Below are positions 24,773 through 34,617 of a DNA stretch of 64,000 nt, in pieces. The position numbers and the translations under genes were made by a program. Where the stretch lies: NCBI GenBank assembly GCA_029814805.1, contig CP122395.1, forward strand, positions 23,369 through 87,368, given 5' to 3'. The notes beneath the pieces are model-generated. The model was not told the origin of the DNA. It saw only the letters and a list, made by a program, of their open reading frames with translations, and ran no database searches. The stretch is from Geminicoccaceae bacterium SCSIO 64248 (GTDB lineage Bacteria > Pseudomonadota > Alphaproteobacteria > Geminicoccales > Geminicoccaceae). Position 1 is the first letter of the stretch; each line of letters starts with the position of its first letter.

Positions 24773-24792
24773 GCTGCGGACCGTCCGCGGCC
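24772..24792 (+). terminator. Hairpin after the transfer operon
   Basis: GGCTGCGGA (24772-24780), loop CCG, TCCGCGGCC (24784-24792): a 9-bp stem with one T-G pair, starting on the last base of the lipoprotein stop codon. It has no T tract. It probably ends or stabilises the long T4SS message. Confidence 0.4.
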
Positions 24793-24801
24793 ACAGCACT
24801 A

Positions 24802-24961
24802 GAGCTGTTTCCGATCAAGTTGGGTCATAGGCGTCGTAGCCTGCGGCGGCGAGATAGTTGCGGCACTCGTCAGAGGTGAAGCGGGTAAAGGCTTGCCGGA
24901 TGGCGGCGCGCAGATCTGGGACGGTGCGGGCTTCCGCGGTCCGAAGCAGCGCTTTCAACAG
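24802..24961 (-). pseudogene. IS630 transposase 3' relic
   Basis: Minus-strand translation gives LLKALLRTAEARTVPDLR... ending YLAAAGYDAYDPT then stop (24815-24817), matching the C-terminus of the intact IS630 at 26317 (TAADLTIAIED...YLTAAGYDAYDPT). The end sequence CTAGAGCTGTTTCC.. resembles the terminal repeat of that element. Homology stops abruptly near 24961. It is a different copy (several substitutions), so an older insertion that lost its 5' part when the epoxide hydrolase segment was joined. Confidence 0.8.
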
Positions 24962-25103
24962 CCGCCTTTTCGTTGCAACAAGACGAGTTAACTTTATGTC
25001 GCGCGAGACGATGCAGCCGCAAGCATTCGGATGCCGCGGCGGCGGCGGCCTTTCGAGCGGCCAATGGGCGTCACGCGGCGAGCGGCGGCGGAGCGAGGAG
25101 ACG

Positions 25104-26246
25104 GCGATGGCGACGCCCTACAAGATCGAGATTTCCGACGACCGGCTCGCGACCATCGCGCGCAAGGTCGCCGCCTACGACTGGAGCGAACTTCCCGACG
25201 CGGGAGGTTGGCGATCGGGCGTCGGGGTCGCCGACCTCCAGCGGCTCGTCACCTATTGGCGGGATGTCTACGACTGGCGTGCCGTCGAGCGGCGCCTCAA
25301 TCGGCTTCCGAATTTCATGACGGATATCGACGGCGAGCACCTGCATTTTGTGCATTTGAAGGGCGACGGCTCGAAGCCGCCGCTTCTATTCCTGCACGGC
25401 TGGCCAGGCTCGTATCTCGAGTTCGAGCCGCTGCTGGAGCCGCTGGTGGCGGACGGTCACGACGTCGTCGTCCCGTCGCTGCCGGGCTTCGCTTTCTCGA
25501 AGCCGATCACCGGCCTCGTCGGGCCGCGGCGGGCCGCGGCGCTGATGAACGGGCTGATGGGCGAGCTTTACGGTGCCGAGCGCTTCATCGTCCAGGGCGG
25601 GGATTGGGGTAACGCCATCGCCGCGTGGATGGCGCACGACCGGCCCGACGCGCTGCTCGGCATCCACCTCAACATGGTCAACCTACACGCGGAGGATGCC
25701 GCACCGACGAGCGACGCGGAAAAGGCATTCGTCGCCAAACGGGACGAACTCTTGGAGCTGGAGAGCGGCTACAGTCACCAGCAGGGGACGCGCCCGCAAA
25801 CGCTCGGCGCGGCGATGGCCGACAGCCCCGTCGGCGCGGCCGGCTGGATGCTCGAGAAGATCGGCAAGTGGGCCGATCTCCCGGTGGCGCCCGATGGCCG
25901 CCCGGACATCTGGACCAAGTTCAGCGAAGAAGAGCTGCTCACCAACATCATGCTCTACGTCGCGCCGTCCTCGGTCGTCACCGCGACCTGGATCTATCAG
26001 GGCAGGCGCCTCGAAAAGTCGAACAAGTTTCCCGCTGGAACGCGCATCGAGGTGCCGACCGGCGTCGCCGCCTTCCCCGACCCCGTATTCATCCCGCCGC
26101 CGCGCTCCTTCGCACAGAAGACCTACGACATCGTGCACTGGAGCGACATGCCGTCGGGCGGCCACTTCGCCGCTTGGGAGGAGCCGGACCTGATGCTGAG
26201 CGACCTGCGGGCGTTCGTCGCCCTGGTCCTCGGCAAAAGCTCGTGA
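25104..26246 (+). CDS. Epoxide hydrolase (alpha/beta hydrolase)
   Basis: 380 residues. The N-terminal EHN region (MATPYKIEISDDRLATIARKVAAYDW...) typical of microsomal-type bacterial epoxide hydrolases is followed by the oxyanion-hole motif FLHGWPGS (97-102), the nucleophile elbow GGDWGN (Asp 166) and the catalytic His in SGGHFAAWE near the end. There is no signal peptide, so it is cytoplasmic. GAGGAG precedes the ATG. It opens epoxides to diols, probably for detoxification or xenobiotic use. The gene is bracketed by two IS630-type sequences and unrelated to its neighbours, so it is likely mobile cargo. Confidence 0.85.
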   Translation, partial: AMATPYKIEISDDRLATIARKVAAYDWSELPDAGGWRSGVGVADLQRLVTYWRDVYDWRAVERRLNRLPNFMTDIDGEHLHFVHLKGDGSKPPLLFLHGWPGSYLEFEPLLEPLVADGHDVVVPSLPGFAFSKPITGLVGPRRAAALMNGLMGELYGAERFIVQGGDWGNAIAAWMAHDRPDALLGIHLNMVNLHAEDAAPTSDAEKAFVAKRDELLELESGYSHQQGTRPQTLGAAMADSPVGAAGWMLEKIGKWADLPVAPDGRPDIWTKFSEEELLTNIMLYVAPSSVVTATWIYQGRRLEKSNKFPAGTRIEVPTGVAAFPDPVFIPPPRSFAQKTYDIVHWSDMPSGGHFAAWEEPDLMLSDLRAFVALVLGKSS

Positions 26247-26316
26247 CGTCGGCAATCTTGGCGACCGCGGAATTGGCAGCTATACCCGCGGCCCTGCCGC
26301 GGGCGTGGCGGAACTA

Positions 26317-27372
26317 GAGCCGTGCCCTCTCAGGTTGGGTCATAGGCATCGTATCCAGCAGCGGTGAGGTAGTTTCGGCACTCATCTGGTCGGATAGCGG
26401 CGAACGCGTCCTCGATAGCGATGGTCAGGTCGGCGGCGGTCCGCGCTGCCGCCGTCCGGAGGAGGGCTTTGACCTTGGCAAAGACCTGCTCGATCGGGTT
26501 GAAGTCGGGACTGTAGGGCGGGAGGTAGAGAACCCGTGCGCCGACCGCCTCGATGGCCTCGCGCACCCCGGCGACCTTGTGGGCGTTCAGATTGTCGAGG
26601 ATGACGGTGTCACCGGACCTCAGCACCGGAGCCAGGGTGTCGGTGACGTAGGCGCGGAAGCGCATACCATTCGTGGCTCCATCGAAGACGCTCCTGGCGA
26701 TCAGTCCCGTGGTGCGCAGGGCGGCGGTGATGGTGGTGGTCTTGTAGTGTCCGTGGGGCACGGCGATCCGGCAGCGCTGACCGCACGGAGCACGACCATA
26801 GCGGCGGACCATCTTCGTCGTGGCAGCCGTCTCGTCGAGAAAAACCAAGCGATCCGGATCAAGGTCGGGTTGGCGATCGAACCAGTCCTCGCGCGCGGCC
26901 CGCACATCTGACCGCTCCTGCTCGGCCGCGTGGACAGCCCCTTTTTACGGGTGATCCCATGCCGGGCGAAGAAGCGTGACAGGCTGCTCGTGCTGGCCTG
27001 GATGCCGCGTTCCGAGAGCCTGTCGCGCAGTTTCCGCAGGAAGAGGAGCGGGTGCTCTTCGTTGAGCCGAAGGATCAGGGCGGCCTGCGCTTCCAGACGC
27101 TGCGAGTTGCGGTCGCCGCCCATGGGCTTGGGCGCGATCTGCCCGTCCTGTCGGAAGCGCTCATGCCAACGGACCGCGCTGGCCGCCCCGACACCGAAGC
27201 GTTTGGCCGCCTGACGCCGCGAAGCACCCGCTTCAATCGCGGCGACCACACGCTCGCGCAGATCAACCGACAGGGTTGAAGGCATGGCAATCCCCATCAC
27301 AAGCCCATCCAGTGAGTCACACGCCAGCCAGATCGCCTACCCCAAGCGATTCAACCCGCAAGGGCACGGCTC
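26317..27372 (-). mobile_element. IS630-family insertion sequence, complete
   Basis: 1056 bp. Ends share the 13-base GAGCCGTGCCCT.. terminal repeat (26317 onward and its complement up to 27372), extending imperfectly to about 30 bp with GGTTG. Both ends are flanked by TA within CTAG (26314-26317 and 27372-27375), the usual IS630 target. It contains a transposase in two overlapping frames. Inserted between the epoxide hydrolase and the SOS mutagenesis operon. Confidence 0.88.
26330..27285 (-). CDS. IS630 transposase, two frames joined by -1 shift
   Basis: The first frame (27285 down to about 26940) carries the helix-turn-helix (LRERVVAAIEAGASRRQAAKRFGVGAASAVRWHERF). The second (open 26905-26330) carries the DDE domain with RLVFLDETAAT, ILDNLNAHK and LPPYSPDFNPIEQVFAKVK. 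The frames meet at a minus-strand AAAAAGGGG tract (26938-26946). Slipping back one base gives the expected family sequence GAVHAAEQERSDVRAAREDWFD. IS630 elements are known to use frameshifting, so this is probably functional. The start at 27285 has GGGG nearby; 27300 is an alternative. Confidence 0.82.
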
Positions 27373-27415
27373 TAGCCGGGCACGACGCCGCCTTGACTCT
27401 GGCTGCCGGCTAAGA

Positions 27416-27430
27416 GAACAAATAGTGAAC
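27416..27430 (+). promoter_or_regulatory. LexA box of the imuA-imuB-dnaE2 operon
   Basis: GAAC-AAATAGT-GAAC, the alphaproteobacterial LexA site GAAC-N7-GAAC with exact spacing, 30 bases upstream of the imuA start. It lies 43 bases outside the IS630 end, so the promoter survived the insertion. Predicts induction by DNA damage. Confidence 0.88.
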
Positions 27431-27460
27431 ATAATCGGACTTCTCATTCTTGGATTCTCA

Positions 27461-28216
27461 ATGCCGGACACGCGGACGCCGCCCGCTCTCGATGCCTTGC
27501 GCGCCCGGATTGCCCGGATCGAGAGCGGTGGCGGTCATGGAAGGTCGATGTTGCCGTTCGGCATCGCCGAGGTCGATCGGCGCCTGCCCGGTGGCGGGCT
27601 GGCCTTGGGCGCCCTGCACGAGGTGGCAGGCGGCGGCAGCGATGCGACCCACGGCTCGGCCGCAGCCTTGTTCGCCGCCGGCATCGCGGCGCGCACGGTC
27701 GGCCGCGTTCTGTGGTGCATCACGCGACCGGACCTGTTCGCCCCGGCTTTGGCCCAGGCCGGTCTGCCGCCCGACCGGGTGATCTATGTCGAGGCGGGCG
27801 ACGAGCGCGCGGTGCTGGCCTGCAGCGAAGCGGGCCTGCGCCATGGCGGTCTGGGTGCGGTCGTCACCGAGGTGGCACGCCTGCCGATGACGGCATCGCG
27901 CCGGCTGCAGCTCTCGGCCGAGAAGACAGCGACGATCGGCATCGCGCTCAGGCGCTGGCGACGGCCGGCCGAGGCTTCGGACTTCGGCCAGCCGACCGCC
28001 GCCATGACCCGCTGGCGCGTGTCGATGCTGCCGTCCGCGCGCCTGCCGGTGCCGGGCGTCGGCCGGCATCGCTGGCGGATCGAGCTGATCCGCTGCCGTG
28101 CCGGTGAGAGTGCCGACTTCGAGCTGGAGGCGTGCGATGCGTCGGGTCGTCTCGCTGTTCCTGCCGACCTGGTCGACCGACCGGGTGCGCAAGGTCGATC
28201 CCGCGCTGCCTCCTGA
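27461..28216 (+). CDS. imuA: ImuA, SOS mutagenesis accessory protein
   Basis: 251 residues, RecA/SulA-like fold without a usable Walker A: MLPFGIAEVDRRLPGGGLALGALHEVAGGGSDATHGSAAALFAAGIAA is the family's opening. RVLWCITRPDLFAPALAQAGL and RRLQLSAEKTATIGIALRRWR follow. ImuA works with ImuB and the ImuC polymerase in error-prone bypass. The open frame extends upstream into the IS, but ATG 27461 gives the conserved start. Its 3' end overlaps imuB by 80 bases, a common arrangement. Confidence 0.88.
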   Translation: MPDTRTPPALDALRARIARIESGGGHGRSMLPFGIAEVDRRLPGGGLALGALHEVAGGGSDATHGSAAALFAAGIAARTVGRVLWCITRPDLFAPALAQAGLPPDRVIYVEAGDERAVLACSEAGLRHGGLGAVVTEVARLPMTASRRLQLSAEKTATIGIALRRWRRPAEASDFGQPTAAMTRWRVSMLPSARLPVPGVGRHRWRIELIRCRAGESADFELEACDASGRLAVPADLVDRPGAQGRSRAAS

Positions 28217-29654
28217 AGCTCCGCTCGTCCTGCTCGGCCGGGACGGTCGGCGTCGGATCGTCCTGGCCGCCGACACGGGCGCGCAGGCGGCCGGTCTGCG
28301 GCTCGGTATGCCGGCCAGCCTGGCCCAGGTCATGGTGCCGGGCCTGATGATCCGGGACGCGGATCCCGCCTCGGACCGGCGCGGCCTCGAGCGCCTGGCT
28401 TTGTGGCTGCATCGGCGCTACGCCCCGATCACGGCACCCGATTCGCCCGATGGCATCGTGCTCGACACGACCGGCGCCGATCATCTCCATGGTGGCGAGA
28501 CCCTGATGCTGAGCGACATGACAGGCCGGCTGTCCGCGGCCGGCTTCGCGGTCCGTGCCGCGGTCGCCGACAGCTGGGGCGCGGCGCATGCTCTGGCGCG
28601 TTACCGTGCAAAGCCGATCACGGTCGCCCCGCCCGGTGCCGGAACGGACATGGTCGCGGCCCTGCCGCTGGCGGCGCTGCGCCTGCCTGTGGAGACGGTG
28701 CACGGCCTGCACGCTCTGGGCTTCATCCGCATCGGCGATTTGCTCGAGCGGCCACGGGCACCTTTGACCCTCCGTTACGGGGTCGAGCTCGCCCGCCGCC
28801 TCGACCAGATCCTGGGCAGGATCGACGAGCCGATCGAGCCGGTCCGGCCAAGCGATCCGATCATGGTCCGGCGTGCTTTCGCCGAGCCGATCGGCGCCGC
28901 CGAGACCATCGCCCGCACCCTGAGCCAATTGGTCGTCGCGCTCTGCCCGCTGCTCGAGGCACGCGGTCTCGGCGCGCGCCGGCTCGACCTGGTCTGCCAT
29001 CGGGTCGACACAAGGCCGCAGGCGGTCCGGGTCGGCACGGCGATGCCGGTGCGCGATCCCAGGCGCCTGACCCGCCTGCTCTGCGACCGGATCGAGACCA
29101 TCGATCCCGGCTTCGGCATCGAGATCATGACCCTCGCAGCAACGGTCACCGAGCCTTTGCTCGCCCGGCAGACGGCCAGCGTGCTGACCGAGGACAGCCC
29201 GCCCGACATCGCCGATCTGGTCGACGTCCTGGCCAACCGGGTCGGCGAGGGCCGGCTTTACCGTGCCGCGCCGGTGACCAGCGATCTGCCCGAACGGGTC
29301 GTGCGGCGCATTCCGGCTCTCACGCCCGAGACCGCGGCGTCCTGGCCCGGACGTTGGCCGCGGCCGTCCCGACTGCTGGCACCGCCCGAGCCGATCGAGA
29401 CCGTGGCGCTGCTGCCGGACCATCCGCCGGTCTGGTTCACCTGGCGGGGTGTGCGCCGCCTTGTGCGCCGCGCCGACGGGCCGGAGCGGGTGTTTGGCGA
29501 ATGGTGGCGGCGCGATGCCGAGCTGATCGCGGTCAGGGACTATTTCCGGGTCGAGGACCAGGCCGGCGAGCGCTTCTGGATCTTCCAGGCCGGCGACGGC
29601 GAGGACGCCGCCACCGGCTCGCAGGGCTGGTTCCTGCACGGCCTGTTCGGATGA
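28137..29654 (+). CDS. imuB: ImuB, inactive Y-family polymerase homologue
   Basis: 505 residues, start [17 protein letters not shown] with GGAG upstream. It aligns with DinB-type polymerases, but the catalytic acidic residues are missing: the first motif reads LFLPTW instead of a D-x-D, and the second [12 protein letters not shown] lacks the DE pair. That is diagnostic of ImuB, which acts as a hub linking ImuA, the beta clamp and DnaE2 rather than as a polymerase. Overlaps dnaE2 by 4 bases (ATGA). Confidence 0.9.
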   Translation: MRRVVSLFLPTWSTDRVRKVDPALPPEAPLVLLGRDGRRRIVLAADTGAQAAGLRLGMPASLAQVMVPGLMIRDADPASDRRGLERLALWLHRRYAPITAPDSPDGIVLDTTGADHLHGGETLMLSDMTGRLSAAGFAVRAAVADSWGAAHALARYRAKPITVAPPGAGTDMVAALPLAALRLPVETVHGLHALGFIRIGDLLERPRAPLTLRYGVELARRLDQILGRIDEPIEPVRPSDPIMVRRAFAEPIGAAETIARTLSQLVVALCPLLEARGLGARRLDLVCHRVDTRPQAVRVGTAMPVRDPRRLTRLLCDRIETIDPGFGIEIMTLAATVTEPLLARQTASVLTEDSPPDIADLVDVLANRVGEGRLYRAAPVTSDLPERVVRRIPALTPETAASWPGRWPRPSRLLAPPEPIETVALLPDHPPVWFTWRGVRRLVRRADGPERVFGEWWRRDAELIAVRDYFRVEDQAGERFWIFQAGDGEDAATGSQGWFLHGLFG

Positions 29655-32600
29655 ACCCGCCGGTCCGCTATGCCGAGCTGCAGGTCACCTCGCATTTCTC
29701 GTTCCTGCGCGGCGCGTCGTCCTGCGAGGAGCTGTTCGCCACCGCCGCTGGCATGGGCATCGCGGCCCTGGGCGTGACCGACCGCAACTCCCTGGCCGGC
29801 ATGGTGCGCGCCCACGAGGCCGCCAAGGCAACCGGCGTGCGCCTCGTGGTCGGCTGCCGGCTCGATCTGATCGAGGGCGAGTCCCTGCTGGTCTACCCGA
29901 CCGACCGCGCCGCCTATGGCCGGCTCTGCCGTTTGCTCTCGCTCGGCAAGAAGCGCGGCGGCAAAGCGCGCTGCGTGCTCGCCTGGGACGACCTTGCCCT
30001 TCACGCCGAGGGCCTGCTCGCCGTGCTCGTGCCGGACGAGGCCGACGATCTCTGCGCCTTGCACCTGCGCCGCTTGCGCCAAACCTTCGGCGACCGCGCC
30101 TACCTGGCCTTGACCCTGCGTCGCCGGCCGAACGACCAACTCCGGCTCTGGCAGCTCGCCACGATGGCGACCGAGGCCGGTGTGCCGACCGTGGTGACCA
30201 ACGATGTCCTGTTCCACGAGCCCGGCCGGCGCATCCTGCAGGACGTGGTCACCTGCATCCGGCACAACGTCACCATCGACCAGCTGGGCGAGCGGCGCGA
30301 GCGCCATGCCGATCGCCATCTCAAGCCACCCGAGGCGATGCACCGCCTGTTCGCTCTCCATCCCGAGGCGCTGGCTCGAACGGTCGAGCTGGCCGGGCGC
30401 TGCCGCTTCTCCCTGGACGAGCTCGCCTATCAGTATCCCGAGGAGCGGATCCATCCCGAGCTCAGCCCGCAGCAGGCGCTCGAACGCCTCACCTGGGACG
30501 CGGCCGCTGTCCGCTACCCCGAGGGCCTGCCTGGGCGCGTGCGCCGTACGCTCGAGCACGAGCTGCGCCTGATCGCCAAGCTGGACTACGCGCCCTACTT
30601 CCTGACCGTGGATGCCATCGTGCGCTTCGCCCGATCGCAGGACATTCTCTGCCAGGGGCGCGGCTCGGCGGCCAACTCGGCGGTCTGCTACGTGCTCGGC
30701 ATCACCTCGATCGACCCGGACCGCAACGACCTGTTGTTCGAGCGCTTCGTCTCGGAGGAGCGGCGCGAGCCGCCCGACATCGACGTCGACTTCGAGCACG
30801 AGCGTCGCGAGATCGTCATGCAGTGGGTGTTCGACACCTATGGCCGCGAGCGTGCCGCGCTGTGCTCGACCGTGATCCGCTACCGCGCCAAGGGTGCCTT
30901 GCGCGACGTCGGCAAGGCACTGGGCCTGCCCCAGGATCTGATCGGCACCCTGTCCGGCCAGGTCTGGGGCTGGTCGCAGGAAGGCGTCCAGCCGGACCAT
31001 GCCGCGGCGCTCGGCCTCAATACAAGCGATCGCCGCCTGCGCCTGACCCTGGAGCTCGCCCGCCAGCTGATCGGCACGCCGCGCCATCTCAGCCAGCATC
31101 CCGGCGGCTTCGTCCTGACCCGCGACCGGCTCGACGAGCTCGTGCCGATCGAGCCGGCGGCCATGAAGGATCGCCAGGTCATCGAGTGGGACAAGGACGA
31201 CATCGACGCGCTCCGGTTCATGAAGGTCGACGTCCTCGCCCTGGGGATGCTGAGCTGCATGAAGCGGGGCTTCGATCTGCTTGAGCGGCACAAGGGCATC
31301 GCGCTCGACCTCGCCAGCATCCCGCCCGAGGATCCGCGCACCTACGCCATGATCCGCAGGGCCGACACGCTGGGCACCTTCCAGATCGAGAGCCGTGCGC
31401 AGATGGCGATGCTGCCGCGCCTCAAGCCGCGCACCTTCTACGATTTGGTGATCGAGGTCGCGATCGTGCGGCCGGGCCCGATCCAAGGCGACATGGTCCA
31501 CCCTTATCTGCGCCGGCGTGAGGGACGGGAGCCCGTGCACTACCCCAAGCCCGAGCTGGAGGCCGTGCTCGGCAAGACCCTGGGCGTGCCCTTGTTCCAG
31601 GAGCAGGCCATGCGGGTCGCGATCACCTGCGCCGGGTTCACGCCGGGCGAGGCCGATCTTTTGCGCAAGTCGATGGCGACCTTCAAGTTCACCGGCGGCA
31701 TCTCGGTGTTCCGCGACACGCTGATCGCCGGCATGGTCGCCCATGGCTACGAGCGGAGCTTCGCCGAGCAGACCTTCCGCCAGCTCGAGGGCTTCGGCTC
31801 CTACGGCTTCCCGGAAAGCCACGCCGCTTCCTTCGCCCTGATCGCCTATGCCAGCGCCTGGCTCAAATGCTGGCATCCCGACGTGTTCTGCACCGCCTTG
31901 CTCAACGCCCAGCCGATGGGCTTCTACGCCCCGGCCCAGATCGTGCGCGACGCGCGCGAGCACGACGTCGCGATCCGCCCGGTCTGCATCGCCGCCTCGC
32001 GCTGGGACTGCACGCTCGAGTCGACCAGCGACGACCGCTTCGCCGTCCGGCTCGGCCTGCGCATGGTCAAGGGCCTGGCCAACGCTCACGGTGCTGCCCT
32101 GGTTGCCGCTCGTGCCGACCGTCCGTTCGCCTCGGTCGAGGATCTCGGACAGCGCGCCGCGATCCCGGTCGCCGCCCTGGTCCAGCTCGCCAAGGCCGAC
32201 GCCTTCTCCTCGCTCGACCTGGCCCGGCGCGAGGCGCTCTGGGCGATCAAGGCGCTGCGGGACCAGAAGCTGCCTCTGTTCCAGGCGGCCACCTCACCCT
32301 CGGGTGATCCCCTCCCGGAAATCGACGAGCCCGCGATCCCGCTCAGGCCGATGACCGCTGGTGGCGAGGTGGTCGAAGACTACGGCCATGTCGGCCTGTC
32401 CTTGCGCGCCCACCCCGTCAGCTTCCTGCGCGCCGATCTTGCCCGGCGTCGCACCGTCACCTGCACCGAGGCCATGGCCGCGCGTGACGGTCGCTGGCTC
32501 GAGACCGCCGGCCTGGTCCTGGTCCGCCAACGGCCGGGTTCGGCCAAAGGCGTCTTGTTCATCACGATCGAGGACGAGACCGGCATCGCCAATCTCGTCC

Positions 32601-32920
32601 TTTGGCCCCAGGTGTTCGAGGCTCACCGCCGCATCGTCCTCGCCGCCGGCATGATCGCCGCCCAAGGCCGGATCCAGCGCGAGGGCGAGGTCGTCCACCT
32701 CGTCGTGCACCGGCTTGCCGATCTGTCCCGCGAACTGGCCCGGGTCGGCGAGCGTGAGGCTCCCTTCCCGCTCGCCCATGGTCGCGGCGACGGCGTCACC
32801 CATGGCAGCACCGGCCCCGATCCACGCGACCTGCCGCCCAAGGGCATGCGGAGCCGCGATATCTACACCCCTGACCTGCATATCGATCGGATCAAGGTCA
32901 GGACGCGGGATTTTCGGTGA
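29651..32920 (+). CDS. dnaE2: DnaE2 (ImuC) error-prone DNA polymerase
   Basis: 1089 residues, C-family polymerase used for damage-induced mutagenesis. It begins [24 protein letters not shown] (PHP domain). The palm contains [17 protein letters not shown] and [12 protein letters not shown] (catalytic Asp about 373-375). Fingers have [10 protein letters not shown] and [23 protein letters not shown]. The C-terminus has an OB fold ([16 protein letters not shown]) and ends [13 protein letters not shown]. Full length and intact. Third gene of the LexA-controlled operon. Confidence 0.95.
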   Translation: MNPPVRYAELQVTSHFSFLRGASSCEELFATAAGMGIAALGVTDRNSLAGMVRAHEAAKATGVRLVVGCRLDLIEGESLLVYPTDRAAYGRLCRLLSLGKKRGGKARCVLAWDDLALHAEGLLAVLVPDEADDLCALHLRRLRQTFGDRAYLALTLRRRPNDQLRLWQLATMATEAGVPTVVTNDVLFHEPGRRILQDVVTCIRHNVTIDQLGERRERHADRHLKPPEAMHRLFALHPEALARTVELAGRCRFSLDELAYQYPEERIHPELSPQQALERLTWDAAAVRYPEGLPGRVRRTLEHELRLIAKLDYAPYFLTVDAIVRFARSQDILCQGRGSAANSAVCYVLGITSIDPDRNDLLFERFVSEERREPPDIDVDFEHERREIVMQWVFDTYGRERAALCSTVIRYRAKGALRDVGKALGLPQDLIGTLSGQVWGWSQEGVQPDHAAALGLNTSDRRLRLTLELARQLIGTPRHLSQHPGGFVLTRDRLDELVPIEPAAMKDRQVIEWDKDDIDALRFMKVDVLALGMLSCMKRGFDLLERHKGIALDLASIPPEDPRTYAMIRRADTLGTFQIESRAQMAMLPRLKPRTFYDLVIEVAIVRPGPIQGDMVHPYLRRREGREPVHYPKPELEAVLGKTLGVPLFQEQAMRVAITCAGFTPGEADLLRKSMATFKFTGGISVFRDTLIAGMVAHGYERSFAEQTFRQLEGFGSYGFPESHAASFALIAYASAWLKCWHPDVFCTALLNAQPMGFYAPAQIVRDAREHDVAIRPVCIAASRWDCTLESTSDDRFAVRLGLRMVKGLANAHGAALVAARADRPFASVEDLGQRAAIPVAALVQLAKADAFSSLDLARREALWAIKALRDQKLPLFQAATSPSGDPLPEIDEPAIPLRPMTAGGEVVEDYGHVGLSLRAHPVSFLRADLARRRTVTCTEAMAARDGRWLETAGLVLVRQRPGSAKGVLFITIEDETGIANLVLWPQVFEAHRRIVLAAGMIAAQGRIQREGEVVHLVVHRLADLSRELARVGEREAPFPLAHGRGDGVTHGSTGPDPRDLPPKGMRSRDIYTPDLHIDRIKVRTRDFR

Positions 32921-33104
32921 GTTCAGTCCAAGGCGGCAATGCGGATGGCCTGACAGCCCGTTGCCATGAGCGACAGTTTGAAGAACGAGGAGCAGCTTCA
33001 CGGCGGGACGGACTCGGGCGTGTCCACGGACAAAGTTCAGAGGCGTGGGCCAGTCGCAATGCGGGCTCGGCAGGGATCAAGGCAGGCTTCTGCGCCGTTC
33101 ACAG

Positions 33105-33407
33105 GTCACGTTCGAACCCGAGGTTTGGTCCGTTGATCCCTATATCCTGGCGCTGACAGGGACCGGTTTTCTGATCGCGCTTGTCGCATGGCTGCCATTG
33201 GCGCTCAAGCGCCTGCCGCTCTCGCTTCCCATCGTCTGCATCGCTCTTGGGGCAGCGCTGTTCCTGATCCCACAGGTGACGCTGCGGCCTTTGCCGTTAA
33301 CCTACCCGAACATCACGGAGCGGTTCACCGAGTTCGTCGTGATCATCGCGCTCATGGGCGCCGGTCTTAAGCTCGACCGCCCGTTCAGTTGGCAGCGATG
33401 GGCTTTG
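33105..33407 (+). pseudogene. 5' fragment of a cation/proton antiporter
   Basis: VDPYILALTGTGFLIALVAWLPLALKRLPLSLPIVCIALG..., then TYPNITERFTEFVVIIALMGAGLKLDRPFSWQRWA, is the N-terminal part (first three helices) of a CPA1-type Na+/H+ antiporter. Similarity ends at about 33407 and the frame runs into the IS5-type sequence. No good start codon is visible (the frame is open upstream to 33045). The rest of the gene is absent from the window, so a deletion accompanied or followed the insertion. The stretch 32921-33104 before it holds no gene I can support. Confidence 0.75.
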
Positions 33408-33477
33408 GTGCATCGCGCTTGCGTGTGGTGCCGAGATAGGCTCGGCTCGTGGTTGAGCAGGTGGAGTGGAGCGCGCG

Positions 33478-34362
33478 ATGGCGGTGCAGGGTCATCGGGG
33501 TCGGGTGCGGTGTGCGGTGCGGGACTGGGCCGCCTGCGACCGCGCGCTCGTGTGCCGGGGCGATATCACGGTGTGGGTGTCGCCCGAGGTGGTCGCGGGA
33601 TCGTGCGCGCCTGCAGGGCGTCGCACCTTCACGGATGCCGCGGTCGCGGCGGCGCTGACGGTACGCACCGTCTAACGTCTCGCGCTGCGCCAGGCCGAAG
33701 GGCTGATCCGGTCGATCTTCGGCCTACTCGGCCTAGCCCTGCCCGTCCCGGACCACACGACGTTGTCCCGCCGCGGGCGGACGCTGCGGCTCGACAAGGG
33801 TGCTGACGCCGGCAGCGGCCTGGACCTTGCCATCGACAGCACGGGCCTGCGCTTGGCCAAGCCGTCAGGCGCGGGGCACGAGGGGTGGCGCAAGCTCCCC
33901 ATTGCAGTGAGCCCGGACACGGGACAGATCCTGGCCGAAGAGTTGACGCGCTCCGACGTGCACGACGCCGTGCCGGTGCCGGCGCTGCTGAACCGCATTA
34001 CCGGCCGGATCAGGCGCGTCTACAGCGCAGTGACCGAGCACCGGCAGGCCCTGCCGAACGCCGCAAAGGTGTTCAGGCCGAAGGCGCCAGACGTAAAAGC
34101 GGCGGCGCGGCTGGACCCGCTGACTGGACGCGGGCGCCACGCCCGGCATGTCGCGCGCGATGGCCGCCGCGCCTGGGAGCGCACGACCGGCTACGGCCGC
34201 AGGAATGCGGCGGAGTGGACCCACTCACGATGGAAGCGCATGCTCGGAGGCGGCCTGCGGTCATGCAGTCTCCAAGCACAGCGAGCGGAGGCGACCATCG
34301 CCGCCAGCGCCCTGAACCGCATGGCCGATCTCGGCATGCCTCGCGCGCAACGCGTTGCCTGA
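33478..34362 (+). pseudogene. IS5-family transposase, inactivated
   Basis: Translation from ATG 33478 follows IS5-type transposases: RDWAACDRALVCRGDITVWVSPE, then a premature TAA (33673-33675) where the family has Phe (TVRTV-stop-RLALRQAEGLIRSIFGLLGLALPVPDHTTLSRR), then LAIDSTGLRLAKPSGAGHEGWRKLPIAVSPDTGQILA. The segment around the second catalytic Asp is shortened (RRVYSAVTEHRQALP), so at least one internal deletion is likely. Terminal repeats could not be delimited. A fossil insertion between two truncated genes. Confidence 0.75.
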
Positions 34363-34423
34363 ACTCTCCGGTCAGATTGGGGTAGCGGTACCTCTCGACC
34401 GTCATGCACCAGAGCCGGTCGCG

Positions 34424-34579
34424 GGCTACGTCGTCGAGGGTCACGTGCCCGCCATGGCGGTTCGGCGGCTCCTGGACGAGCAGCCGGCGGGCGTGCCAGG
34501 CATGCCGGCAGGCTCGCTGGGAATGGAGGTCGCGAGGCAGCCGGCCGAGCCGTTCGACGTGATCGCCTTCGACGCGGCA
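34424..34579 (+). pseudogene. 3' fragment of a DUF411 gene
   Basis: GYVVEGHVPAMAVRRLL..VPGMPAGSLGMEVARQPAEPFDVIAFDA closely matches the C-terminal half of the intact DUF411 protein at 50046 (GYVLEGHVPDVAVRRLL...VPGMPSGSPGMEVPGVPAEAFDVIAFD). The N-terminal CxCC metal-binding part is missing and the fragment begins soon after the IS5-type relic. It marks a deleted copper or metal gene at the border of the island. Confidence 0.75.
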
Positions 34580-34617
34580 CCACCACGGCCTGTCACGCAG
34601 CTGGTGAGCGTCGCCGA

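Noticed and set aside
28403..29650. Very long open frame running into dnaE2 from upstream (would give a 1505-residue protein)
   Set aside because: The part before 29651 is imuB read in another phase, rich in Arg/Ala/Pro with no homology; dnaE2 starts properly at 29651 with an ATGA overlap.
29540..32089. 849-residue open frame antisense to dnaE2
   Set aside because: A shadow of G/C-rich codons; composition and lack of motifs mark it as non-coding, while the plus strand encodes a complete polymerase.
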